This document shows positions 7,937-15,505 of a stretch of 64,000 bases of DNA, in pieces. The DNA lies in NCBI RefSeq assembly GCF_035958815.1, contig NZ_CP108383.1, positions 2,046,001 to 2,110,000 on the forward strand, read 5' to 3'. Source of the stretch: Nocardia sp. NBC_01327. GTDB lineage: Bacteria; Actinomycetota; Actinomycetes; Mycobacteriales; Mycobacteriaceae. Made by a program: the position numbers and the translations under genes. The notes beneath the pieces are model-generated. The model was not told the origin of the DNA. It ran no database searches and was given only the letters and a program-made list of their open reading frames with translations. Positions within the stretch are counted from its first letter, which is position 1. The number at the start of each line of letters is the position of its first letter.

Positions 7937-8752
7937 GTGCGCACCATCGCGGGCATCACCGCCGTACTGGCGATCGCCGGCTTCACCCAGGCGGGTACGG
8001 CCGCCGCGGCGCCGCAGGCCGCCACACCGCTGGACACTCTCACCGCCTGCGCGACCCACGCTGATGCGCCGGTGCTGCTGATCCACGGCACCAATGCCTC
8101 GGTGGAGAAGAGTCTCGGCCCCGTGCGGCAGGCGCTGCTCGATGACGGCCGCTGCGTCTACGGCCTCGAATACGACTCCCAGCAACCGATTTCGGTGTCG
8201 GCCGACTACTTCGCCGCGGCGGTGGATCGCATCACCGAGCTGAACGGCGCGAGTTCCGTCGATGTCGTCGGTAAATCGCAGGGCGCCTTGATCGCCCGGG
8301 CGACCAGCCTGGAATTCACTGCCCGCCCGGTGAATCCGGTGCGCGCGGTGGTCGCCGTCAGCGGCCCGCAATACGGTGTCGGCAAGACCGTGGCCGGGGT
8401 CGATATCGCGCCGCTGGTCGCCCCCGTCATACCGCCGAACACCTCGGCGCTGACCGATATGCTCGCCGGTTCCGCCTATCTGACCAGGCTCAACAGCGGT
8501 CCGATGGTTGCGCCCGGCGTGCGCTACACCATGATCGCCAGCCGGGACGACGAGCTGGTGACGCCCTACACCTCGGCCTTCATCGATGCGCCCGGTGTCA
8601 CCAATATCGTGCTTCAGGACGGCTGCCCTGATGATCACGCGGGACATATCGCCGAGTCCACCGACCCCCGATCCGTCGATCTGGTGCTCAATGCCCTCGA
8701 TCCGGTGCGGCATCCCGCTCTGCGCTGCACCCCGAACGAGGATCGGAAGTAG
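7937..8752 (+). CDS. Secreted triacylglycerol lipase / EstA-like esterase
   Basis: A 271-residue alpha/beta hydrolase. The GTG at 7937 is chosen for the AGGAGGAA site seven bases upstream, and it yields a proper signal peptide (VRTIAGITAVLAIAGFTQAG, cleaved near AAAAPQ). The mature enzyme shows an HG oxyanion loop (LLIHGTNAS), the nucleophile in VVGKSQGALIA near residue 115, an acid residue in MIASRDDELVTP and a histidine in CPDDHAGHIAES, the triad of Streptomyces/LipA-type class 2 lipases. Cysteines near the N- and C-termini could form disulfides. The glycosidase-like gene starts 3 bases after its stop, so both are probably co-expressed exported enzymes. Confidence 0.85.
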   Translation: MRTIAGITAVLAIAGFTQAGTAAAAPQAATPLDTLTACATHADAPVLLIHGTNASVEKSLGPVRQALLDDGRCVYGLEYDSQQPISVSADYFAAAVDRITELNGASSVDVVGKSQGALIARATSLEFTARPVNPVRAVVAVSGPQYGVGKTVAGVDIAPLVAPVIPPNTSALTDMLAGSAYLTRLNSGPMVAPGVRYTMIASRDDELVTPYTSAFIDAPGVTNIVLQDGCPDDHAGHIAESTDPRSVDLVLNALDPVRHPALRCTPNEDRK

Positions 8753-8755
8753 CCC

Positions 8756-10267
8756 ATGCGCGAGAACATCAGCCGTCGGGCCTTCACCCTGGGCGTGCTG
8801 GGCGGGGCCGCGCTGTACACCGTGGCTCGTACCGCGCCCGCCGGATCGGCAGCGACGCCGTATCGGTTGACCTCCGATACCGCTGCGCGCACGGTCGATC
8901 GAGACTTCTTCGGCGTCAACGGCGCTCGCATCATTTCAGCCGAGAATGCCCGGCAGTGGCACGATCCCGCCTTCCTGGACGCGCTCGCCGCGGTCGGGCC
9001 GGGCCTGGTGCGTGTGCAGGGTGGCACCACCTCGCAGTGGATCGATTGGCGCACAGGTCTTTTCCAGCAGCAGTCGGGCCACGATTTCGCCAGCAATGAC
9101 GGCCGCCCGCCGCTGCTGCTCACCGATTGGGCGGAGATCCTCCGGCGCACCGGCGCCACACCGATTTTCGACCTGAACGTGCTGAACTCCACCGTCGACG
9201 ACCAGTTGGCCATGCTGCGGGAGGCCCAGCGGCTCGGTCTGCCGGTGCGCTATGTCGAACTGGGCAATGAACTCTGGGTTCCGCTGCCGGAGTACGTCGC
9301 GGCCTTCCCGACCGGTGCGGACTACGCCCGGATCATGAACGACTGGATCGTGGCCATTCGCGGGGAGTTCCCGCAGGCCCGGATCGCGGTGGCGGCGGTC
9401 GACGACTCCTCACCGATCGCACTGGCGAGCCCGCGCTTGAAATCGTGGAATCGTCTGCTGTACCAGACGATTCGCGGCGCGGACGCCGTGGTGTTCCACC
9501 CGTACTGGATCGTCGATCCGGTCGCGGCCGATATCGGCTCGACCGCCGGCGGTGGCGTGGTGGCGTGGACGCAACTCATGCAGCGGGCACTGTCGCAGGT
9601 GCCGTCCGGACTGGAGGTCTGGTACACCGAGTACAACCAGATGGGCCGCGAAGCCTCACCGCCGCTGGACCGCCTGCCGAAGGTGCGGCAGACCTGGGCG
9701 GTGGGTCTGAGCGTGGCCTCGTTCACGCTGCGCGCGCTCGCGGATCCTCGAACCCGCATGGCCGTCCTGCACTGCGCGCTCAATGGTGCGCCGGCCGCCG
9801 ACACCGGCGGCGGGGGAACCACCAATCAGGCTCTGCACGCGCTGATTTCGGATGGATCGAACGGTTCCGAGCGGTACGGCCGCACCGCGCTGAACTTCGC
9901 GCTGACGCCGATCTACCACTGCATGGCGGACGGCACCCAGGTCCGCGCACTGCACCTCGATCCCGGCATCGAGGCGCCGGCAGCGCTGCTCATGCCGGTG
10001 TACGCCGGTGCGGCGGAGGCATTCACGGGGGTCGAGCTGTCCACGGCCGGACGAACCACCGGCATTCTGATCAATGCCTCGGATCGGTCGCTGCGAATCA
10101 CGCTGCTGCCCAGCTTGATCGGTGCACAGGACGTGTCCGTCTACTCGGCGGCTCCGACCGCGGCCCCCGCCTTCGTCCCGGGCGACACCGTATCCGAGTC
10201 CAGGGCAGCGGCTTCCGCCGATATCGAGCTGCCGCCGTACTCGCTGGCGGTGCTCCGTACGGCGTGA
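8756..10267 (+). CDS. Tat-exported glycoside-hydrolase-like protein (clan GH-A fold)
   Basis: A 503-residue protein with a twin-arginine signal: SRRAFTLG at residues 6-13, then a hydrophobic segment and AGSAATP. The body resembles TIM-barrel glycosidases of the GH39/51/79 type. YVELGNELW near residue 165 carries an Asn-Glu acid/base pair, and LEVWYTEYNQM near 290 supplies a possible nucleophile Glu, followed by a C-terminal beta domain from about 400. I cannot assign a substrate; an arabinofuranosidase- or heparanase-like activity on cell-wall or plant polysaccharide is possible. It follows the lipase after 3 bases and ends 19 bases before the convergent PadR gene. Confidence 0.7.
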   Translation: MRENISRRAFTLGVLGGAALYTVARTAPAGSAATPYRLTSDTAARTVDRDFFGVNGARIISAENARQWHDPAFLDALAAVGPGLVRVQGGTTSQWIDWRTGLFQQQSGHDFASNDGRPPLLLTDWAEILRRTGATPIFDLNVLNSTVDDQLAMLREAQRLGLPVRYVELGNELWVPLPEYVAAFPTGADYARIMNDWIVAIRGEFPQARIAVAAVDDSSPIALASPRLKSWNRLLYQTIRGADAVVFHPYWIVDPVAADIGSTAGGGVVAWTQLMQRALSQVPSGLEVWYTEYNQMGREASPPLDRLPKVRQTWAVGLSVASFTLRALADPRTRMAVLHCALNGAPAADTGGGGTTNQALHALISDGSNGSERYGRTALNFALTPIYHCMADGTQVRALHLDPGIEAPAALLMPVYAGAAEAFTGVELSTAGRTTGILINASDRSLRITLLPSLIGAQDVSVYSAAPTAAPAFVPGDTVSESRAAASADIELPPYSLAVLRTA

Positions 10268-10286
10268 ATCGGCCCTCGGGTGTCGA

Positions 10287-10850
10287 TCAGTCTTCGGGGC
10301 GATTCTCGAAATCGGCGAGGGTGACCTGCAGCCAGCCGATATAGGAGGCGGTGGAGGCGCGCCCCTGCTCGTGCGCCGCCCGCAGGACCTGGCCGGTCCA
10401 GCCGGCGTCGATCTCGCCGATGGGTGCGAGCGCACCCTCGAGCTCACCGACCCGGGTCGGGGTGCGCACCTGGGCCAGCCGATAGTCGAGCTCGGTGCGC
10501 AGCACAGCGATCGCCGTGTCGCGCCCGAGCATTCCGGCGAATATGAACCGCAGCATGAAGTCGGGGTCCATCGGCCGCGGCGCCGGTTCGTACGGGCTCC
10601 GCGCCCAGTCGAGATGGGCCTGCCGACCGGCTTCGGTCAGCCGATACACCTTGGCATCGGGTTTACCGGCCCGGGCGTCCACGTCGAATTCGACCAGTCC
10701 GCGATCGACGAGTTTGCCGAGCGTGCGATAGACCTGCGGCAGCGAGACCCGGTAGCCGATGAAGCGCCCCGGACCGTCCATCCACTTGCCGAGGTCATAA
10801 CCCGAGAGCGGGCGCAGGCTCAGCATGCCCAGGATGAGGATGTCCAGCAT
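10287..10850 (-). CDS. PadR-family transcriptional regulator
   Basis: A 187-residue winged-helix protein beginning MLDILILGMLSLRPLSGYDL, the standard PadR start. The wing carries KVYRLTEAGR near residue 70. The C-terminal half (about 90-187) is the helical dimerisation region of the long, PadR/Vir-type subclass. It is transcribed divergently from the diiron-oxygenase gene, 149 bases away, which is its most likely target along with its own promoter. The effector is unknown. A weak TGCGGT...ACCGCA dyad (10895-10916) lies between the two genes. Confidence 0.88.
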   Translation of the reverse strand: MLDILILGMLSLRPLSGYDLGKWMDGPGRFIGYRVSLPQVYRTLGKLVDRGLVEFDVDARAGKPDAKVYRLTEAGRQAHLDWARSPYEPAPRPMDPDFMLRFIFAGMLGRDTAIAVLRTELDYRLAQVRTPTRVGELEGALAPIGEIDAGWTGQVLRAAHEQGRASTASYIGWLQVTLADFENRPED

Positions 10851-10999
10851 GAACTCACCCTATGTGCTCGCGCAGCTATCACCGTGATGTCCGTTGCGGT
10901 GCGGGGAGTTACCGCAGCGGCTCCCGCTGTTGACGGCCCGCCAATGTAGATGTAACCATGGGGAACAGTTAGTTGAGTCACTCCTGAGAGGCCCTGACA

Positions 11000-11998
11000 A
11001 TGGCGTCAGCACCCGTAAAAGCCGATCCCACGGTCGAACTCGCACAGCAGTATGCCGAGAAGGTGCTGCTGCTGTCGCAGGGCTCGGTCGACAAGCACTT
11101 CGATCCTTTCACCGATATCGATTGGGACAGCCCCGATTTCGCGGTGGACGCGCGTGACCGCCGCTGGATTCTGCCCGAGGCCGGGGATATGTTCGCCCGG
11201 CATCCCTGGTATCAGGCCCTGTCCGAGGCTCGCAAGATCGAGATCGGGCTGTGGCGCCAGGCCAATATTGCCAAGGTGGGCCTGCAGTTCGAGACGCTGC
11301 TCATCGGCGGCATGGTGCAGCACACCTTCAAGCTGGCCAATGGTGATCCCGAATTCCGCTACTGCACCCACGAGGTCATCGAGGAGTGCAACCACACCCT
11401 GATGTTCCAGGAGATGGTGAACCGCATCGGGATCGATGTGCCGGGGATGGGGCCGATCCTCAAACGGCTCACCTATGTGGTGCCGCCGCTGGCGTCGATC
11501 TTCCCGAATCTGTTCTTCATGGCGGTGCTGTCGGGTGAGGAGCCGATCGACCACATCCAGAAGTCCATCCTCCGCGCCGGCGAGCAGGTGCATCCGATCA
11601 TGCGCGGTGTCATGGCGATTCATATCGCCGAGGAGGCGCGGCATATCTCCTTCGCGCACGAGTTCCTCGAACACCATGTGCCGCAGACGAATCCGCTGGA
11701 GAAGCTGGTGCTCTCGCTGGCCTTCCCGATCGTCATGTGGATCGGCGGCCGGGCGATCATCATTCCGCCGCGCGCGTTCTTCCGGGAGTTCGGCATTCCG
11801 GCGCAGGTGCGCAAGGAGGTGTTCTTCGGATCATCCGACTCCAAGGAGACCTTCGCGGGGTACTTCGGGGATGTGCGGGCGCTGGCCAAGCGCATCGGCC
11901 TGATGAATCCGGTGTCCAAGACGGTGTGGAGGGTGCTCGGCATCGGCGGTTCGACCACGCGTTATCGCTCGGAACCGGACCGTACCCGGGCAGAGTAG
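11000..11998 (+). CDS. AurF-like diiron oxygenase (N-oxygenase family)
   Basis: A 332-residue protein of the p-aminobenzoate N-oxygenase AurF family, whose members use a carboxylate-bridged di-iron centre to oxidise amines or C-H bonds. Metal ligands are visible as the EECNHTLMF motif near residue 130 and EEARHISFAHEFLE near 212; a third Glu sits in QFETLLIGG near 98. ATG 11000 has GAGAGG upstream. The C-terminal third contains a hydrophobic stretch (VLSLAFPIVMWIGG) suggesting membrane association. Its neighbours are a divergent PadR regulator and, 80 bases downstream, an EthA-like monooxygenase on the same strand, so both oxidases may act on one substrate. Confidence 0.85.
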   Translation: MASAPVKADPTVELAQQYAEKVLLLSQGSVDKHFDPFTDIDWDSPDFAVDARDRRWILPEAGDMFARHPWYQALSEARKIEIGLWRQANIAKVGLQFETLLIGGMVQHTFKLANGDPEFRYCTHEVIEECNHTLMFQEMVNRIGIDVPGMGPILKRLTYVVPPLASIFPNLFFMAVLSGEEPIDHIQKSILRAGEQVHPIMRGVMAIHIAEEARHISFAHEFLEHHVPQTNPLEKLVLSLAFPIVMWIGGRAIIIPPRAFFREFGIPAQVRKEVFFGSSDSKETFAGYFGDVRALAKRIGLMNPVSKTVWRVLGIGGSTTRYRSEPDRTRAE

Positions 11999-12000
11999 AC

Positions 12001-12015
12001 GTTACTCGCAATAAC
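12001..12015. promoter_or_regulatory. Imperfect dyad before the EthA-like gene
   Basis: GTTACTCGCAATAAC has outer arms GTTA/TAAC that pair perfectly and a partly symmetric centre. It lies 64 bases before the monooxygenase start, in an 80-base gap of above-average A/T. A TetR-type operator is conceivable; the site could also be chance. Confidence 0.25.
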
Positions 12016-12078
12016 ACGTAAACTCGTGGCACCCGGACGACGGAGCCCGGGGCGAGAACAGACGAAACGGGTACCTCA

Positions 12079-13581
12079 ATGACGCGGCATGTCGACGTAC
12101 TGATCATCGGCGCTGGCCTGTCCGGAATCGGCATGGCCTGCCATCTGACCAGGGAGAACACGGGTCGCAGCTACCTGATTCTCGAGCGTCGCACCGCGAT
12201 CGGCGGTACCTGGGATCTGTTCAAGTACCCGGGCATTCGCTCCGACTCCGATATGTACACCTTCGGCTACGGCTTCCGGCCCTGGATCGGCACCAAGGTG
12301 CTCGCCGACGGCCCGCACATCCGCCAGTACGTCGAGGACACCGCCGCCGAATACGGGGTCACCGACCACATTCGTTTCGGCCGCAAGATGACCACCGCGA
12401 GCTGGAACAGCGAAGCCGGCGTCTGGACCGTCGAAGCGCTCGATGAGAGCACCGGTCAGGCCGAGACCTACACCGCCAATTTCCTGGTCGGCTGCACCGG
12501 TTACTACGACTACGACAAGGGCTACCGGCCCGAGTTCCCCGGCGAGGACAAGTTCACCGGTCAGATCGTGCACCCGCAGCACTGGCCCGAGGATCTCGAC
12601 TACACCGGCAAGCGCGTGGTGGTCATCGGCAGCGGCGCGACCGCCATCACGCTGATTCCCGCCATGAGCGATAAGGCCGCGCATGTCACCATGCTGCAGC
12701 GCTCGCCCACCTACATTGCCGCGCTGCCCGCCAACGACCCGGTCGCCGTCGGCCTGAAGTTCGCGAAAGTGCCTGCCGCCATTGCCTACAAGGCGGGCCG
12801 TGCCCGCAATATCGCGTTGCAGCGGGCCAGCTACCAGCTCTCGCGCACCAATCCGGCGGCCTCGCGCAAGCTGATGCTCGCCATGGTGCGCGCGCAGATC
12901 GGCTCCGGAATCGATATGCGGCACTTCACCCCGTCCTACAACCCGTGGGATCAGCGGCTGTGCGTGGTGCCCAACGGTGATCTGTTCAAGGTGCTGCGCA
13001 GCGGTAAGGCCTCCATCGCCACCGATCACATCGACACCTTCACCGAGACCGGCATTCGCCTGAAGTCCGGCGAGGAGCTGCCCGCCGATATCATCGTGAG
13101 CGCGACCGGCCTGCAGGTGCAGATGCTGGGCGGGGCCACCCTCGAGGTGGACGGCGAGAGCCTGCAGACCCGAGATCTGGTGGCGTACAAGGGCGCACTG
13201 CTCAGCAATGTCCCCAACCTCATGGTCATCCTGGGCTACACCAATGCCTCCTGGACCCTGAAGGCCGACCTGGCCGCCGAGTACTTCTGCCGCCTGCTCA
13301 ACCATATGAAGGCCGAGGGTTACACCGAGGTCGTGGCGATTCCCGAGGAGGGCGACCGCTCCGAGGCCTCGCTCATGGGCGGCGCGCTGACCTCCGGCTA
13401 CATCCAGCGCGGTGACGGCGTCATGCCTCGCCAGGGCACCCGCGGCCCGTGGCTGGTCATCAACAATTACTTCCGCGACCGCACCATGCTGCGCAAGGGC
13501 GCCATCGAGGACGGCATCCTGCGCTTCCGTCGCGGCGCCCGCAAGGCCGTGGGTGTCCCGGCCGAATCCCGTTCCGCCTGA
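12079..13581 (+). CDS. ethA: Flavin-containing Baeyer-Villiger monooxygenase, EthA-like
   Basis: This 500-residue flavoprotein is closely similar throughout to mycobacterial EthA/EtaA, the ketone monooxygenase that activates ethionamide. Visible features are the FAD site VLIIGAGLSGIGMA near residue 6, GGTWDLFKYPGIRSDSDMYT, the Baeyer-Villiger fingerprint FTGQIVHPQHW (FxGxxxHxxxW) near 157, the NADPH site VVVIGSGATAI near 180, and YNPWDQRLCVVPNGDLF. It inserts oxygen next to carbonyls or oxidises sulphur using NADPH and O2. In mycobacteria the partner TetR gene ethR is divergent; no such neighbour is present here. It ends just before a strong bidirectional hairpin (13602-13640). Confidence 0.9.
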   Translation: MTRHVDVLIIGAGLSGIGMACHLTRENTGRSYLILERRTAIGGTWDLFKYPGIRSDSDMYTFGYGFRPWIGTKVLADGPHIRQYVEDTAAEYGVTDHIRFGRKMTTASWNSEAGVWTVEALDESTGQAETYTANFLVGCTGYYDYDKGYRPEFPGEDKFTGQIVHPQHWPEDLDYTGKRVVVIGSGATAITLIPAMSDKAAHVTMLQRSPTYIAALPANDPVAVGLKFAKVPAAIAYKAGRARNIALQRASYQLSRTNPAASRKLMLAMVRAQIGSGIDMRHFTPSYNPWDQRLCVVPNGDLFKVLRSGKASIATDHIDTFTETGIRLKSGEELPADIIVSATGLQVQMLGGATLEVDGESLQTRDLVAYKGALLSNVPNLMVILGYTNASWTLKADLAAEYFCRLLNHMKAEGYTEVVAIPEEGDRSEASLMGGALTSGYIQRGDGVMPRQGTRGPWLVINNYFRDRTMLRKGAIEDGILRFRRGARKAVGVPAESRSA

Positions 13582-13601
13582 GCGGACTTCGAGTACCGCA
13601 C

Positions 13602-13640
13602 CAGCCGCCGGTAGGGCCGATCAGGCCCTACCGGCGGCTG
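13602..13640. terminator. Perfect 17-bp stem, 5-base loop; shared convergent terminator
   Basis: CAGCCGCCGGTAGGGCC at 13602-13618 is exactly complementary to 13624-13640, with loop GATCA. It sits between the convergent EthA-like gene and the minus-strand 140-aa gene. The stop codon of the latter (13621-13623) lies in the loop, so one arm is also its last codons. There is no U-tract on either side, which is common in high-GC actinobacterial terminators. Confidence 0.75.
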
Positions 13641-14043
13641 TCTGTGGTCGGCAGCGGCACTGACGCGAATGGCAGTGCTCGGGCCCGGCCGGGGGTGTGT
13701 CGGTGGCGACAGTGTGGTGCGGCGCCGGGATGCAGACGTTCTGCCGACTGCGCAGCAGGTCGCGCTGTGCCATCCGAATCGCCAGCTGCAGCACGACTTC
13801 CCGGAGCGTGACGCCCAGTTCGGCCGCCCGGAAGGCGGCCAGTTCGAGTGCCAGCTCCCCGTCGGCGAGCTCCGGATCGCTCAGGATCTCGTCGAGCACC
13901 ATGCCGCTGACGGCCTGCTCCAGGGTGAGGCTGCGGTCCGGCAGCCAGCTCAGAACCCACTCGTCTTCGGAAGTTGTTGACCGGAGCGCGATTTCGGGAG
14001 TCACATCACTGGTGATCAACCACGTGGTGAGTGCGAGGGCCAT
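13621..14043 (-). CDS. Hypothetical protein, 140 aa
   Basis: I do not recognise this protein. ATG 14043 is chosen because GAGGAGGTG ends 9 bases before it; the frame remains open further upstream without a comparable site. The product starts MALALTTWLITSDVTPEIAL and is acidic and helical to about residue 100 (ELADGELALELAAFRAAELG). It ends in a basic tail with clustered Cys and His (CIPAPHHTVATD, HCHSRQCRC) that could bind metal, although part of that tail is encoded by the terminator arm and may be incidental. It is monocistronic, with no functional context. Confidence 0.6.
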   Translation of the reverse strand: MALALTTWLITSDVTPEIALRSTTSEDEWVLSWLPDRSLTLEQAVSGMVLDEILSDPELADGELALELAAFRAAELGVTLREVVLQLAIRMAQRDLLRSRQNVCIPAPHHTVATDTPPAGPEHCHSRQCRCRPQTAAGRA

Positions 14044-14482
14044 GGGTGCGAACACCTCCTCGGGGGGAGCTGCAGCCACTCGGTTGCGACTGCGGGCGGT
14101 GCGGTCGGAGCTCTGTTCGAAAGTGACTGTGCCCCAATGCTAGGCGATGACACGTTTGAGTAGAAGCGAGTTTTCGTGCTGGATAGCGATATTTCAAATC
14201 GTGATTTGCCTGAAAAATATCATGGAGATCAGCAAGTATCGAGGATGTGCTCATAAATACGCGTTATCGCCTGAATTCGGAGTGGTTCTGAGCCGAATCA
14301 CGGCACAGATGACTGCCGTTCAGCGTTGAAGTAGGCGCTGCCGGAGTCGGTTTCGATCTTTGCAAGACTGCAAATCGAAAACTCTCTCGACTTGCGTGGC
14401 ACACATGACACATCGTGCTTAGGATGGGTGCCGCATGGCACGTGTGGGCTCAGCAGCACGGCAACACGATGGGAGACACCGC
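14044..14482. other. A/T-rich intergenic region upstream of the XRE regulator
   Basis: About 440 bases between divergent genes. From roughly 14145 to 14380 the composition falls well below that of the surrounding DNA (for example ATATTTCAAATCGTGATTTG near 14190). I found no convincing gene: the short frames here have atypical codons and no ribosome site. It probably holds the promoters for the 140-aa gene and for the XRE regulator; reduced G+C can also mark an old insertion boundary. Confidence 0.5.
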
Positions 14483-15505
14483 ATGTCTCGCTCCGCCGCG
14501 GACGGCGAGCAGATCGGCAAGCAGGTCCGGCGACTCCGCAAGGAACGCGATCTCACGCAATTGCAGCTCGCCGACCAGGTGGGCTGCTCGCGCAGCCTGG
14601 TACAGCAGATCGAAAACGGCACTCGCATACCGCCTCTCGCGCTACGCGAGCGGTTGAGCTCGGTGCTGGGCGAGCGGCTGCCCACCACGGGCAACGAGAC
14701 CGAGGCCGATGTCGCCAACAGCGATCTGCGCATGCGGTTCAATATCCTGCTCGGCAAGGACCCCGCGGCGGTCGAACGGGTGCTGGCGATCGCCCAGAGC
14801 CTCGTCGACGCCTCGGCCGCGCGCGAGGAGGTCGCACCGCTGCGTGATATCGCCGAACGGCAACTCGAACGCGCCGAAGAGGTTTTGACACAGATACCTT
14901 CGGGCAGCGCCACGGTGTGGGAGTGGAACACCATCAATGACTGGCTCACCGTGCTGAGCCGCGCGTCGCGGGCGATCTGTGCCATTCACACCGCGGACCT
15001 GGGCACCATCGGCGGCGATCTGGGCGACGAGTACCACAGCGCCATCCTGCGATTGGCCGCCGGCGGGATCGTGGTGCGCCGGCTCTATGTCCTCGACGAG
15101 ATCGCCGATGTGGTGGCCTACGAGGACAAGATCTGGCAGCAGGTCAAGGCCGGGGTGGAGACCGTCCTGGTGAACCGGCTGCACGCCAGCAATGCGCAGA
15201 GCATGCTCATCGTGGACGAGAGTTATGTGACCACAGGCGAATACGACTACGCCCGGCGCGAGCGCGTCGCGACGCGATTCTCCGCGCTCAAGCACGATGT
15301 GCGGTTCGCGCAGAGCCGGTTCGACAAGCTCTACGCGCTCACCGGCGGCGGCCTGGCGCTCGTGGTGAACGAGGTCATGGCGCAGCCGGCGCTGGCGCGG
15401 TTCCAGCGGCTCGGGGAGGCGGACTGCCGCCCGCTGTTCCGTGCGGCGCTGGCGCAGGCGTGGAACGACGGCATGGTCGATTCGGCCGAAGGCGCGCCCC
15501 GGTGA
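14483..15505 (+). CDS. XRE-type HTH regulator with PLD-like C-terminal domain
   Basis: A 340-residue regulator. Residues 10-65 are an XRE helix-turn-helix (QVRRLRKERDLTQLQLADQV, then SRSLVQQIENG). A helical linker covers about 75-145. The C-terminal 190 residues contain ILRLAAGGIVVRRLYVLDE and SMLIVDESYVTTGEYDY, which resemble a phospholipase-D-like fold whose catalytic His and Lys are missing, so a ligand-sensing role is likely (inference). ATG 14483 has GGGAGA upstream. The stop overlaps the following aminotransferase start (GTGA at 15502), so regulator and enzymes share a transcript. Confidence 0.8.
   Translation: MSRSAADGEQIGKQVRRLRKERDLTQLQLADQVGCSRSLVQQIENGTRIPPLALRERLSSVLGERLPTTGNETEADVANSDLRMRFNILLGKDPAAVERVLAIAQSLVDASAAREEVAPLRDIAERQLERAEEVLTQIPSGSATVWEWNTINDWLTVLSRASRAICAIHTADLGTIGGDLGDEYHSAILRLAAGGIVVRRLYVLDEIADVVAYEDKIWQQVKAGVETVLVNRLHASNAQSMLIVDESYVTTGEYDYARRERVATRFSALKHDVRFAQSRFDKLYALTGGGLALVVNEVMAQPALARFQRLGEADCRPLFRAALAQAWNDGMVDSAEGAPR

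Noticed and set aside
5938..8094. Long minus-strand frame opposite the permease and second PapA-like gene
   Set aside because: Same reason: an antisense reading of real genes with no motif, crossing an intergenic operator.
10895..10916. TGCGGT...ACCGCA dyad between PadR and diiron oxygenase genes
   Set aside because: Only 6-bp arms with a 10-base centre in very G+C-rich DNA; too weak to list as a separate site.
14147..14329. 60-codon plus-strand frame in the A/T-rich gap
   Set aside because: Codon use is unlike that of every neighbour, there is no ribosome site, and the product has no recognisable feature.
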